Assembly (NCBI RefSeq): GCF_042659465.1
Contig: NZ_JBHSSW010000002.1
Coordinates: 80,055-144,054, forward strand
Source of the DNA: Ponticaulis profundi
GTDB taxonomy: Bacteria; Pseudomonadota; Alphaproteobacteria; Caulobacterales; Hyphomonadaceae
Direction: 5' to 3'
Length of the DNA stretch: 64,000 nucleotides
Part shown: positions 16,744-24,898 of the stretch, piece by piece
How the letters are laid out: each line of letters starts with the position of its first letter
How positions within the stretch are numbered: the first letter of the stretch is position 1
Position numbers and translations under genes: made by a program
The notes under the pieces: generated by a model
The model's input: only the letters and a program-made list of their open reading frames with translations
Database searches by the model: none
Told to the model about the DNA's origin: nothing

Positions 16744-17777
16744 GCCTCAACGAACCGACTTACTTCATTGCGGACATTGCCTCCTCACACGACGGTGAAT
16801 TGTCCCGTGCGAAAGAGTTGATCTGGCTGGCCAAGGAAGCGGGCGCGGACAGCGCCAAGTTTCAGCATTTTCTGGCCCGTGACATCGTGTCGGATGAAGG
16901 TTTTCAGGCGCTTGGTGGTCAGATGGCGCACCAATCTGACTGGAAACAATCGGTCTATGATATCTTTGAAAAGTACCAGACACCGCGTGACTGGACGAAT
17001 GAACTCGTTGCGGAGTGCAAAAAGGCTGAAATCGACTTCATGACCACGCCATATGACATGGCGGCGATTGAGTTGGTGGACCCGTTTCTGAAAGCCTTCA
17101 AGATTGGCTCGGGCGATATCGGCTGGTCGCAATTCATTGAGGCTGTATGCGATCGTGGGAAGCCCGTTTTTCTGGCGACCGGCGCAGCAGATATGGATGA
17201 TGTCGAGCGCTCGGTTGAGGCGGCACTTGGCAAGACGCGTGAGCTTTGCCTGATGCAGTGCAATACCAACTACACAGGCAGTCTCGAGAATTTCGCAAAT
17301 GTGAACCTCAATGTTCTGAGGAGTTTCGCGCTGAAATACCCGGGTATGCCTCTGGGATTGTCAGATCATACGCCCGGCCATTCAGCTGTGCTCGGCGCTG
17401 TGACACTGGGCGCATGTGCTGTCGAAAAGCACTTTACCGATGACAATGACCGCGACGGTCCTGATCACCCGTTCTCCATGAATCCGCAAAGCTGGCGGGA
17501 TATGGTCGATCGCACGCGAGAGCTCCAACTCGCGCTTGGTGACGGAGTGAAACGGATTGAGGCGAATGAGATCGACAGCTCTGTGGTGCAGCGTCGCTGT
17601 ATGCGTCTCGCAAAGCCGGTGTCTGAAGGAGACATTCTCAGCGAAGATTGCCTGGAAGCCCTGCGTCCAAGGCCGGAAGGATCTGTGGAGCCGTTCGAGC
17701 TTGAACTTGTGATCGGTCGGCCAGTTCGGGCAGCCCTGAAAAAGGGTGACGCCCTGATGTGGGAGCATGTTGGCTGA
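16701..17777 (+). CDS. neuB: NeuB-family nonulosonic acid synthase
   Basis: 358 residues. Residues ~20-280 are the NeuB TIM barrel (GADSAKFQ, KIGSGD, TGAADMDD, LGLSDHTPGH, EKHFTDD carry the usual substrate and metal residues), and ~295-355 are a C-terminal SAF domain. It condenses phosphoenolpyruvate with a 6-carbon amino sugar to make a 9-carbon acid; PseI, LegI and NeuB cannot be separated confidently by eye. The start lies 43 bases inside the upstream gene. Caulobacter NeuB is needed for flagellin modification and filament formation. The gene downstream starts in its stop codon. Confidence 0.92.
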   Translation: MRYAHEFKIGNRRIGLNEPTYFIADIASSHDGELSRAKELIWLAKEAGADSAKFQHFLARDIVSDEGFQALGGQMAHQSDWKQSVYDIFEKYQTPRDWTNELVAECKKAEIDFMTTPYDMAAIELVDPFLKAFKIGSGDIGWSQFIEAVCDRGKPVFLATGAADMDDVERSVEAALGKTRELCLMQCNTNYTGSLENFANVNLNVLRSFALKYPGMPLGLSDHTPGHSAVLGAVTLGACAVEKHFTDDNDRDGPDHPFSMNPQSWRDMVDRTRELQLALGDGVKRIEANEIDSSVVQRRCMRLAKPVSEGDILSEDCLEALRPRPEGSVEPFELELVIGRPVRAALKKGDALMWEHVG

Positions 17778-18307
17778 TGCTGTTGGGTGAATATACGGGC
17801 CTGCGTGCCATTGAAGAGGATGACCTCGAGCAATTGCTTGTCTGGCGCAACGATCCCGCCATGCGTCGCTATTTCCGGGAGTATCGCGAACTGTCTATGG
17901 CGAACCAACGCGCCTGGTATGAAAGCAAGGTCTTGGGCGACCCTGCGACGCGCATGTTTGCGATCGTGGAACGCGGAACTGAGCAGCTCATCGGTGCCGC
18001 GGGTCTTTGCTATATCGATTTCATCAACCGGAATGCTGACTTTTCGATCTATATCGGTGCGGACGATCTCTACATTGATGATGAGTTGGCCCCGGATGCC
18101 GGGCGTGTGTTGCTGAAGTATGGGTTTGAGGAATTGCACCTGCATAAGGTGTGGGCAGAAATTTATTCCATAGACGATGCCAAGCAGCGTCTTTTCTATG
18201 AGCTTGGTTTTGCCAGAGAGGGCGTCCATCGCGAGACTCACTTCACCGAGGGTGGGTGGGTCGATAGCCTGTTTTATGGACTCCTAGCCCGCGACTTCGA
18301 AACATAA
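17777..18307 (+). CDS. flmH: GNAT acetyltransferase (PseH/FlmH-like)
   Basis: 176 residues of the RimJ/RimL-like GNAT fold: LRAIEEDDLEQLLVWRND at the start, a central IGAAGLCYIDFINRNADFSIYIG strand-rich part and an acetyl-CoA-binding helix around DAGRVLLKYGFEEL. In the pseudaminic acid route PseH acetylates the C4 amine of the UDP-sugar. The start is the ATG at 17777, overlapping the neuB stop as TGATG; an upstream GTG at 17759 is less likely. It is the last gene of the sugar operon, followed 40 bases later by a Fur box. The PseH role is inferred from context. Confidence 0.8.
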   Translation: MLLGEYTGLRAIEEDDLEQLLVWRNDPAMRRYFREYRELSMANQRAWYESKVLGDPATRMFAIVERGTEQLIGAAGLCYIDFINRNADFSIYIGADDLYIDDELAPDAGRVLLKYGFEELHLHKVWAEIYSIDDAKQRLFYELGFAREGVHRETHFTEGGWVDSLFYGLLARDFET

Positions 18308-18346
18308 AGCTCGTATTATCAAGGCTTAAAGATTTTTCATAGTTTT

Positions 18347-18365
18347 GCTATTGATAATCATTCTC
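18347..18365 (+). promoter_or_regulatory. Fur box
   Basis: GCTATTGATAATCATTCTC matches the 19-base Fur consensus GATAATGATAATCATTATC at 16 positions, including an uninterrupted ten-base TGATAATCATT-type core. GATAAT inside it could be the -10 hexamer of a plus-strand promoter, so Fur binding would block transcription in iron-replete cells. Confidence 0.75.
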
Positions 18366-18369
18366 AGTT

Positions 18370-18683
18370 ATGAATAAGCTAGTCTCGTTGAAAGGGACAC
18401 GGCCTGTAGGGGCGATGTATCGGGATGTCGGCAACTCGGCTCTTCTGTCTGTCGGTTGCGTTATTCCGAAGTTCAGACGGCGTTGTGCAGTCACGTGGCG
18501 CGGTTTGGATTTGCAAATGGTTTGGCAGTTTGTCGGCCCCGGCGCATCGCTCCTCCCCAAGACGTGTCCTCCCGTTCAACACGCTTGAAATCCAACTGGC
18601 CGCAACGGGTCCTAGCAGTCACGAGCCATGTCCGGTTCTGGAAGCACCTCCTTCGGAACCGGCCCCGTTGCGGCCTCCTTTTT
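18370..18683 (+). ncRNA. Candidate iron-regulated structured RNA
   Basis: The putative transcript would start just after the Fur box and end at TCCTTTTT behind a perfect 12-bp stem (GGCCGCAACGGG, 18598-18609, with CCCGTTGCGGCC, 18664-18675). An inner 7-bp stem CCGGTTC/GAACCGG lies inside the loop. No tmRNA, RNase P, 6S or SRP RNA signature was recognised. Either a separate small RNA or a long leader of the following gene is possible; the boundaries are estimates. Confidence 0.4.
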
Positions 18684-18693
18684 GGGGTCCATT

Positions 18694-19188
18694 ATGCCAG
18701 ATTCAGCTTTTCACCGGGATGTTACCTTGTCGGAACTTGGTCATGGCGCGGGGTATTTCCTCTGGGGATTTCGGGCGTTCGCGTTTGGGCGCCATCAATG
18801 TGGGTGCCTGAAGCGAGGCTACAATGTTTTGTTTGATGCGCTCAGTAACGACGTACTAAACGACATTTCTGATTTGAGTGCTTTGCTGGGCCGTGTCGGG
18901 GGACGCCGTATCAAGCTGGCGAAACCTGGCTGTATGCATGTCACCCACGATGAGGCGTCATTGCTGGCTGCGATCTGCGCCGCCCAGGATGGGGATGTCG
19001 ATCTGAGAGATGCGCACCTTTCCTGGCTAATGGCCGGAGACGCCGATCAACGTGTGAGCTATATCTGTGAACGTGTTGGCGGCCTGTTTCGTGTGATTGG
19101 TTATCCTATAAATGCGCCTGGGCAGCAGGTGACTCACGAGGAGCCGTCGGTCTCTCTGAACAGCTTGCAGGTGGTTGGAACAGCGTGA
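18694..19188 (+). CDS. Uncharacterised protein downstream of Fur box
   Basis: 164 residues, not recognised. Visible features: a GHGAGYFLWGFRAFAFGR segment near the start, a CGCLKRGY cysteine pair, RIKLAKPGCMHVTHDEASLLAA and a short acidic/His stretch LRDAHLSWLMAGDADQR, giving an alpha-helical soluble protein with four cysteines. No signal peptide. The frame could begin at 18628, but that start lies inside the large stem-loop, so 18694 is preferred; neither has a strong ribosome site. If the upstream hairpin is an attenuator rather than a terminator, this gene would be under Fur control. Function unknown. Confidence 0.65.
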   Translation: MPDSAFHRDVTLSELGHGAGYFLWGFRAFAFGRHQCGCLKRGYNVLFDALSNDVLNDISDLSALLGRVGGRRIKLAKPGCMHVTHDEASLLAAICAAQDGDVDLRDAHLSWLMAGDADQRVSYICERVGGLFRVIGYPINAPGQQVTHEEPSVSLNSLQVVGTA

Positions 19189-19303
19189 GCATGTTCTTAC
19201 GGGTGGGCTTTTGAGCGCCGTCCCATTAACGGGTTTGCCCCGGAAATTTCGTGTCACTTCGCGTATTTTGACGTGCTTCGTTAAGAACTCCGTTATCTGA
19301 ATT

Positions 19304-22057
19304 GTGGATAATCAGAGCCAAACCCTGCCAGCAGTAGGCTGGTCTGGGATGTTTGGTGGCACTCCTATGGTGGATCTGGTTCCCTTCGATTTCTCGGCTT
19401 TGTCGGGATACTATAATGCGAAGATCAATTATCGGCTGGCGTCTCAGACCTCAGCTGCGAGCCAGGCTGCGTCTGCCACTCCGAACTCAAACGCTGTCGC
19501 AGATAGCGAACTGCCATGGCGCCAGGAAGTCGATGCCAAGAAAGCGCTTATCTCTGCGATGGGGGCGGGTGCTTTCATCTCGGACAGTGCTGCGCGCGAA
19601 GCGCGCGGGGATAGCAGCGATGTTACAAAAATTCTGCTCGCATATGAAGCCCTGGCGCAAGCCAAAGTCATCGCAGACGCCGCGTTGGAAGGTGATCTCC
19701 CGGTTGGGCAGGAGGGGCGTGCTCAGAAACGCATCCTTGAGGCGATCAATGATGTGTCCGGATTTCTAGACAGCGTCGACATCAAGAAATCGATCCTGAT
19801 CACGGGTGAGCGCGTTTCCGTCGCTCAGAGTGAAGTCGCGATTGCGCGCTCAACGTATGAGTACAATACGAAAGTGCTGCACGAAGGCGACTATGACGCG
19901 GAAGTTGCTGCTTTTCAGGGTAGCAAGACATTCAGCATTCAGGTCGACAAGATCAACTCCACACAAACCGTCAATATCGATCTCGCCGAAATGGGCGGGA
20001 CGGTTCGAAACCTCGATAATGTTGCAGACTTCATCAACGGTAAGCTCGAAGAAGCCGGAATTCGAACACGGTTTGAGCGTGTAAAGGTTGGCACCGAAAA
20101 CGAAGATGGCGTGATTGAAGGCAATCAGTTCGGCTTCAAGATCGAAGGTGTTTCCACCGAACAATTGTCGTTCTCGTCAACGGATACGCAGACAGCAGCT
20201 GTCATGGTTGGTCAGTCCGGCGGTGCAGGCAATAGCGGTGGTCAATTTTCCGTCTGGACGGGCATCGACACCGACACGGTTGAGCGCGCGACAGCCTCCA
20301 GGCTGGGCGAAGATGAAAACGACACAGAGTTTACGGCAACGGCTGTGCATCCGGATGGCGGTTATGTCGTCGTCGGCACGACAACGGGCGTCGTTGGAAA
20401 CGGTGAGACTAAGGGCGAGCAGGACGCTTTTCTGGCGCGCTATGATAGCCAGGGAAAAATGGTCTGGTCCCGCAGCCTGGGCGCAGCAGAAAATGCCGAG
20501 GGTCTGGACATTGCCGTGTCATCGACTGGTCAGATCGCAATCACCGGCGTCACGACAGACAAGCTGACATCAGGCTCAGTTGGTGGTCAGGAAGATACGT
20601 TTGTCACGCTCTACGATGCAGACGGCATTGAGCAGTGGACGCGTCAGCGGGCTGCTTCATATGATGACCGGGGTACGTCAATTGCGTTCGCGTCTGATGG
20701 TTCGATCTTTGTTGGCGGTACAACCGCATCATCCATGACGAATGATGCGCTGGCCGGTGGTTCAGATTCCTTTGTCGAAAAGCTGGATGCGCAGGGCAAT
20801 CAGGTCTGGATCCGCCAGTTTGGGACAAGCGGCAATGACAGCGTTACCTCTGTTGCGGTTGCCGATGATGGCTCCATCATTGTCGCAGGCACCGAAGATG
20901 GTGAAGGTGTGGTCCGCCGCTTTGAAAGCGACGTGGATACGCCAAACGACTGGTCTGTTTCGCTCGGCAATCTTTATGGCGGTCAGATCAATGACGTTAA
21001 AATCGCTGCGGATGGCTCTGTTTTCATGGGCGGCGTCACACGCGCGGCAGGCGAAAATGCCACCGGCTTTACAGCAACCTCGCAAAGTGACCGCGATGGC
21101 TTTGTGGCCAAGCTGAACCTGACAGGCAATTCCGCGAATCTGAACTGGATTCAGCGCCTTGGCGGTGAAGGCTATCAATCTGTTGAAGGCATTGCGCTGA
21201 GCGGGGATGAAGTGATCGCCGTTGGAACAGGTGAGGCTGTTTTCGGTACCGGCTCATCCGACAAAGATCAGTCCGCTTACATGACGTCGCTGGCGCAGAC
21301 GACAGGCGCGCAGGACTGGACACACAGCATAACCGGACGCGGCGGAGCGGCGACGGCATCTGATGTTGTCCTCAATACGAATTACTCATCCACGCTGGAT
21401 GCCTTTGGCTTGCCGGATGGCGAAATGGTCGTCTCTGATACAGCTTCGCTGACAGACCGGCTTGCCCTTCGTGCTGGTGACCATTTCTATGTCGCGGTCG
21501 ATGGCGGGTCAGAGAAAAAAGTCACGATTGAACAAGGTGATAACCTGCGTTCCCTGACCTTCAAGATCAATGCTGCACTGGTTCTGGACGGGACCGCAGC
21601 CGTCCGTCGTGGTTCTGATGGTCAGAGCCTGAAAATCACGCCAGCAGAGGGCTCCAAGATCGAACTGATTTCCGGTTCTGAGGGCAATGACGCGCTTGCC
21701 GCGCTCGGTCTGACCGAAGGGTTCGTCATGGAAAAACCAGTTCGGACAGGCGATGACGAACAGAATGACGGTCCTGAGATCGTGACGATGGGGCTGACCA
21801 ACAAAGTGTCTTTGGAAACGCAGGAGAGCATTCAGGATACGGTTGATATGCTCGACACCGCGCTGCGTGCACTGCGCACGGCCTATCGTTGGGCAATTGA
21901 TGATCCGACTTTGACATCGCTTCAGAACAATAATTCGAACGGCAATACGAGTGGCGCTGTTCCGGCCTATCTGACAGCGCAGATTTCCAATCTGCAAGCT
22001 GGTCTGCAGCGTCTGTCTGCAGGCGGTGGTGGCGGAGCTACGAGCCTGTTTGCCTAA
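19304..22057 (+). CDS. flaEY: FlaEY-like flagellar regulatory/assembly protein with beta-propeller-type repeats
   Basis: 917 residues. Residues ~1-190 are mainly helical; ~205-260 and ~715-800 resemble the flagellin/hook 'IN' motif (FSIQVDKINSTQTVNID..., HFYVAVDGGSEKKVTIE...). Residues ~335-690 hold several ~50-residue repeats (GGYVVVGTT...DAFLARYDSQGKMVWSRSLG), characteristic of SBBP-type propeller or solenoid domains. The C-terminus is helical with an LQAGLQRLS end, as in axial proteins. Caulobacter has a protein of similar size, FlaEY, in its flagellin cluster, required for normal filament assembly. The start is a GTG at 19304 with no good ribosome site; ATGs at 19349 and 19367 are alternatives. 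FlaEY identity rests on composition and location. Confidence 0.68.
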   Translation: MDNQSQTLPAVGWSGMFGGTPMVDLVPFDFSALSGYYNAKINYRLASQTSAASQAASATPNSNAVADSELPWRQEVDAKKALISAMGAGAFISDSAAREARGDSSDVTKILLAYEALAQAKVIADAALEGDLPVGQEGRAQKRILEAINDVSGFLDSVDIKKSILITGERVSVAQSEVAIARSTYEYNTKVLHEGDYDAEVAAFQGSKTFSIQVDKINSTQTVNIDLAEMGGTVRNLDNVADFINGKLEEAGIRTRFERVKVGTENEDGVIEGNQFGFKIEGVSTEQLSFSSTDTQTAAVMVGQSGGAGNSGGQFSVWTGIDTDTVERATASRLGEDENDTEFTATAVHPDGGYVVVGTTTGVVGNGETKGEQDAFLARYDSQGKMVWSRSLGAAENAEGLDIAVSSTGQIAITGVTTDKLTSGSVGGQEDTFVTLYDADGIEQWTRQRAASYDDRGTSIAFASDGSIFVGGTTASSMTNDALAGGSDSFVEKLDAQGNQVWIRQFGTSGNDSVTSVAVADDGSIIVAGTEDGEGVVRRFESDVDTPNDWSVSLGNLYGGQINDVKIAADGSVFMGGVTRAAGENATGFTATSQSDRDGFVAKLNLTGNSANLNWIQRLGGEGYQSVEGIALSGDEVIAVGTGEAVFGTGSSDKDQSAYMTSLAQTTGAQDWTHSITGRGGAATASDVVLNTNYSSTLDAFGLPDGEMVVSDTASLTDRLALRAGDHFYVAVDGGSEKKVTIEQGDNLRSLTFKINAALVLDGTAAVRRGSDGQSLKITPAEGSKIELISGSEGNDALAALGLTEGFVMEKPVRTGDDEQNDGPEIVTMGLTNKVSLETQESIQDTVDMLDTALRALRTAYRWAIDDPTLTSLQNNNSNGNTSGAVPAYLTAQISNLQAGLQRLSAGGGGGATSLFA

Positions 22058-22066
22058 GAGGCGGCC

Positions 22067-22615
22067 CTAAAGGTCGCGCCAACGGCCTGAAGGCAGGCCG
22101 TCCAAAGACCAGTCACCAATCGCATAGCGGATCAGCCGAAGCGTTGGGAAACCAACAGCGGCTGTCATGCGTCTTACCTGCCGGTTCTTTCCTTCGGTAA
22201 TGCGTAGTTCGATCCAGCCATCCGGAACGGATTTGCGATATCTAACCGGCGGATCGCGTGGCCAAAGCCAATTGGGTTCGGCGATGCGTCTGGCCTTGGC
22301 GGGCCTGGTCCGGCCATCCTTGAGATCTATGCCGGTCTGAAGCGCGTCCAGCGCCTCATCCGTGATGTCACCTTCAATCTGCGCGAGATAGGTCTTTTCC
22401 GTCTTGAATTTTGGGCTGGCGATCCGGTTCTGAAGGCGACCATCGCTCGTCAGGACCATCAGGCCTTCACTGTCGCGATCCAGTCGACCAGCTGGATAGA
22501 CGCCTGGAACATCAATGTAATTGGACAGAGTTTCCCGGTCAGACCCGCTGGTGCCGGAATCTGTGAACTGTGAGAGCACATTGAATGGTTTGTTGAACAG
22601 GAGGGTGCGCGTCAT
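22067..22615 (-). CDS. rluE: rRNA pseudouridine synthase, RluE/RsuA family
   Basis: 182 residues with the family start LFNKPFNVLSQF, the catalytic motif AGRLDRDSEGLMVLTSDG (catalytic Asp in GRLD, ~residue 45) and EGKNRQVRRMTAAVGFPTLRLIR near the C-terminus. There is no S4 domain, which fits the short RluE type that modifies U2457 of 23S rRNA in E. coli. ATG at 22615. It is convergent with flaEY with only 9 bases between the stops, and the zinc-ribbon gene is immediately upstream on the same strand. Confidence 0.9.
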   Translation of the reverse strand: MTRTLLFNKPFNVLSQFTDSGTSGSDRETLSNYIDVPGVYPAGRLDRDSEGLMVLTSDGRLQNRIASPKFKTEKTYLAQIEGDITDEALDALQTGIDLKDGRTRPAKARRIAEPNWLWPRDPPVRYRKSVPDGWIELRITEGKNRQVRRMTAAVGFPTLRLIRYAIGDWSLDGLPSGRWRDL

Positions 22616-22624
22616 CAGCGGCTT

Positions 22625-22942
22625 TTAATGGTCGGTGACGAGATCGTCAAAGAGGTCGAGTGTCTCACTGTCCCTCTGGCGCCCAATGCCGTCGCCGAGA
22701 TAAAAGCACGGGTGCTTCACCGAATGCAGGCCACCTGCAACTTCGTAGTGGACCCAGCCACCATTTGGCATTTTGACCGATCTCACTTTTGCGCCGCAAG
22801 CCGGACAGTTGTGCTCGTGCCGCGATTTGTATTGCGTGCGATCACCGAGTTCCCGAAGGATCCAGCTGGCTGCGACGTGCACCACATCACCAGACTGGAG
22901 TCTGCGTGTATGCGCTTTGCGATAGACGAGTTGAACCGGCAT
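22625..22942 (-). CDS. Small zinc-ribbon-like protein
   Basis: 105 residues. A NCPACGAKV motif and a second Cys/His set (HYEVAGGLHSVKHPC) could bind one zinc ion. The N-terminal RKAHTRRLQSGDVVHVAAS is basic. No family is recognised. The ATG at 22942 follows AAGGAAGGA; a TTG at 22951 is possible. It ends 10 bases before rluE on the same strand, so the two are likely co-transcribed. Function unknown. Confidence 0.65.
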   Translation of the reverse strand: MPVQLVYRKAHTRRLQSGDVVHVAASWILRELGDRTQYKSRHEHNCPACGAKVRSVKMPNGGWVHYEVAGGLHSVKHPCFYLGDGIGRQRDSETLDLFDDLVTDH

Positions 22943-23261
22943 GTCGTGCAATCCTTCCTTGCCCGATCAGAACGCCTATTTTCCTAATAAAGTGCAAAAC
23001 GACCTCAGCCGAAACTGAGGTCGCTACATGGAGGTTGGTCTGGGGAACCAACGTGGGAAACAAAGTAGCGCGGCATTACGCCTGATTTGATTCAGTCGAA
23101 TGACGGATTTGTTTCAGATTCATGACATGTGTCATTTTCCTGATATTTGTGGGCACGGGCTGTCGAATTGCAAGCTGTTGTGAGCCGAGGCGGGACCTCG
23201 TATAGCTTCGCTGACCTTTTCGGGTTGTGACCTCTTTTGTGATTACCTCAACGGTTCGACT
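22943..23261. other. Intergenic region with several hairpins
   Basis: 319 bases between divergent genes. GACCTCAG (23001-23008) pairs with CTGAGGTC (23015-23022); next to it CGCTAC and GTAGCG enclose a second hairpin GTTGGT/ACCAAC (~23034-23053). Further on is ATGACA-TG-TGTCAT (23122-23135), a possible operator for the oxygenase gene. No coding frame is supported. Confidence 0.45.
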
Positions 23262-23975
23262 ATGCCTTTGCTCGCATTAAATCCGGAATTGCCTGTGACG
23301 GAACTTCAGGCGAAATTTTCTGAAAAGCGCCGCCTCCAGATTTCGGATTTTTTGACCAGGGAATCGGCTGAGGCCCTAAAGGCCGCGCTGGAGAAACGTG
23401 AGTGGAATCTGGTCCTGAACGACAGAGAGCGTCATATTGATCTTCCAAAGTCGGAATTTGCGAAAATCGGATTGTCGCGCATGCAGGCTGCGATCAAGCA
23501 GGCACAGGGGCGGGCGGCCTCTGAATTCCAGTACGTTTATGAGAACATCCCGATCGCGGATGCGGTGCAGTCCGGACGTTTGAATGATGATGTTCTGAAG
23601 GCGGCATACGAGTTGATGAATTCAGGCGAGGTTATCGCGGCTCTGCGTACCATAACGGGGCTCGATATCGACTTTTGCGACATGCAGGGAACCAAGTACG
23701 GGCCGGGTCACATGCTGACGCCACATGATGATGCGGTGGCTGGGAAGAACCGAAAGTTCGCTTACGTTCTCGGCATGACGCGGGATTGGTCGGCGGTCTG
23801 GGGTGGTCAGCTTCAGTTTCTGACCGAACAGGGCGATGTGCTGGAGAGCTTCGTGCCGAAATTCAACACGCTGTCGATTTTCGAAGTGCCGATCTTGCAT
23901 CATGTGACGCAGGTCGCGAATTTTGCGCCGCGTGCACGGATTTCCTGTACGGGTTGGTATCGGACGAAAACCTAG
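23262..23975 (+). CDS. 2-oxoglutarate/Fe(II)-dependent dioxygenase
   Basis: 237 residues. The C-terminal half is the double-stranded beta-helix core: iron ligands HDD in LTPHDDAVAGKNRKFAYVLGM (~residues 155-157), then WGGQLQFL, the distal His in FEVPILHHVTQVA, and an Arg for 2-oxoglutarate in APRARISCTGWY. It resembles prolyl-hydroxylase-like enzymes of the OGFOD1/Tpa1 type. No signal peptide. The target, perhaps a ribosomal or translation factor proline, is not inferable from sequence. Convergent with ohrR, with overlapping stops. Confidence 0.88.
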   Translation: MPLLALNPELPVTELQAKFSEKRRLQISDFLTRESAEALKAALEKREWNLVLNDRERHIDLPKSEFAKIGLSRMQAAIKQAQGRAASEFQYVYENIPIADAVQSGRLNDDVLKAAYELMNSGEVIAALRTITGLDIDFCDMQGTKYGPGHMLTPHDDAVAGKNRKFAYVLGMTRDWSAVWGGQLQFLTEQGDVLESFVPKFNTLSIFEVPILHHVTQVANFAPRARISCTGWYRTKT

Positions 23976-24442
23976 GACTCTTTAAAGCTCGCATTGAATT
24001 TACGCACGAGCGTATGAAGCTGCATCAGCTCTTCCAGAGGCAGTGCGAGCTGGCAGGCGACCTGAACCGGTATGTCTTCGATATCGCTGCGCAAAGCCTT
24101 TCCCTGATCAGTCAGTGATACGCGAACACGTCGCTCATCCTGTGGATCGCGGCGGCGCATCACGATGCCTGCGGTCTCAAGGCGCTTCAGAAGCGGTGTC
24201 AGCGTTCCCGAATCGAGCCCGAGTGCGGAGCCGATCTCGCCGACCTGCAAATCGTCATTCTCCCACAGGACAAGCAGTGTGAGATACTGAGAATAGGTAA
24301 TGCCGAGCTTATCCAGGAAAGGGCGATACAGCCGAGTCATACGGTTTGCGGCTGTATAAAGGGCAAAGCAGAGCTGACGATCCAGTTGTAGCGTGTTCTC
24401 GATCGTCAGGTCTTGCGGGTCTGAGTCTTTCTGTTGCGTCAT
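23972..24442 (-). CDS. ohrR: MarR-family organic-peroxide sensor OhrR
   Basis: 156 residues of the MarR winged-helix fold: dimer helix with LDRQLCFALYTAAN carrying the conserved N-terminal sensing cysteine (Cys25), recognition helix LGLDSGTLTPLLKRLE and wing RRDPQDERRVRVSLT. Oxidation of that cysteine by organic hydroperoxides releases OhrR from DNA. It is translated with ohr (ATGA overlap, 24439-24442), and a 12-bp palindrome upstream of ohr is the likely operator for both. Confidence 0.93.
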   Translation of the reverse strand: MTQQKDSDPQDLTIENTLQLDRQLCFALYTAANRMTRLYRPFLDKLGITYSQYLTLLVLWENDDLQVGEIGSALGLDSGTLTPLLKRLETAGIVMRRRDPQDERRVRVSLTDQGKALRSDIEDIPVQVACQLALPLEELMQLHTLVRKFNASFKES

Positions 24443-24855
24443 TTCACCCTTACGACCGGTTTCACTTCAATATTGCCTTTGATGGCATTTGAGTATGGGC
24501 AAACCGCATGCGCATCTGCAACCAACTTTTCGGCCGCATCCTGATCAAGGCCTTCCAACTCAGCTTCAATTGTCACGCCAAGGTCAAAGCCACCGGATTT
24601 GTTGGCATTCAGTGAGACGCCAACGGTGATCGCTGATCCCTCCAGGGGAATTTTCTTGCCTTGAGCAACATGATTGAGCGCGCTGTCAAAGCAGGCTGCG
24701 TAACCGGCAGCGAACAATTGTTCAGGGTTCACACCATTGCCAGAGCCGCCCATCGCTTTCGGGATCGACAGGTCGGTTTTGAAGGCGCCGTCGAGTGTTT
24801 CGGAGGTCCCGTTGCGTCCGCCAGTCGCGCGCGCAGAAGTTTCGTAAATTTTCAT
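24439..24855 (-). CDS. ohr: Organic hydroperoxide resistance protein Ohr
   Basis: 138 residues, the normal length, with the two catalytic cysteines in YAACFDS (Cys55) and AHAVCPYSNA (Cys119) and the Arg-containing N-terminal region. Ohr reduces fatty-acid and other organic peroxides using lipoylated proteins. The start at 24855 gives MKIYETSARATGG, the family N-terminus; a longer frame from 24951 would add a hydrophobic tail not found in the family. First gene of the ohr-ohrR operon. Confidence 0.95.
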   Translation of the reverse strand: MKIYETSARATGGRNGTSETLDGAFKTDLSIPKAMGGSGNGVNPEQLFAAGYAACFDSALNHVAQGKKIPLEGSAITVGVSLNANKSGGFDLGVTIEAELEGLDQDAAEKLVADAHAVCPYSNAIKGNIEVKPVVRVK

Positions 24856-24898
24856 GTCAAAGCTCCATGTGTGAGATAATCGTAATGTGAGCAATAAT

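Larger units (their letters stand above)
18308..18693 (+). other. Non-coding stretch with Fur box and large stem-loop
   Basis: 386 bases between flmH and the next credible gene. It contains a Fur-like operator (18347-18365) with a GATAAT possible -10 element inside, then about 230 bases open in several frames with no coding preference, then a 12-bp perfect stem closing a 54-base loop and ending in TCCTTTTT (18598-18683). A 72-codon frame begins at 18370, but without a ribosome site or family resemblance. Confidence 0.55.

Noticed and set aside
17465..18241. 258-codon minus-strand frame opposite neuB and the acetyltransferase
   Set aside because: It shadows two well-supported genes and shows no domain.
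18370..18683. tmRNA, RNase P RNA, 6S RNA or SRP RNA in the structured region
   Set aside because: None of the conserved cores (tag codons, GAGGAAAGTCC, the SRP GGAAGG loop) was present.
18425..18836. Overlapping open frames through the Fur-box region
   Set aside because: Several frames are open at once, none has a ribosome site or recognisable domain; GC-rich non-coding sequence explains this.
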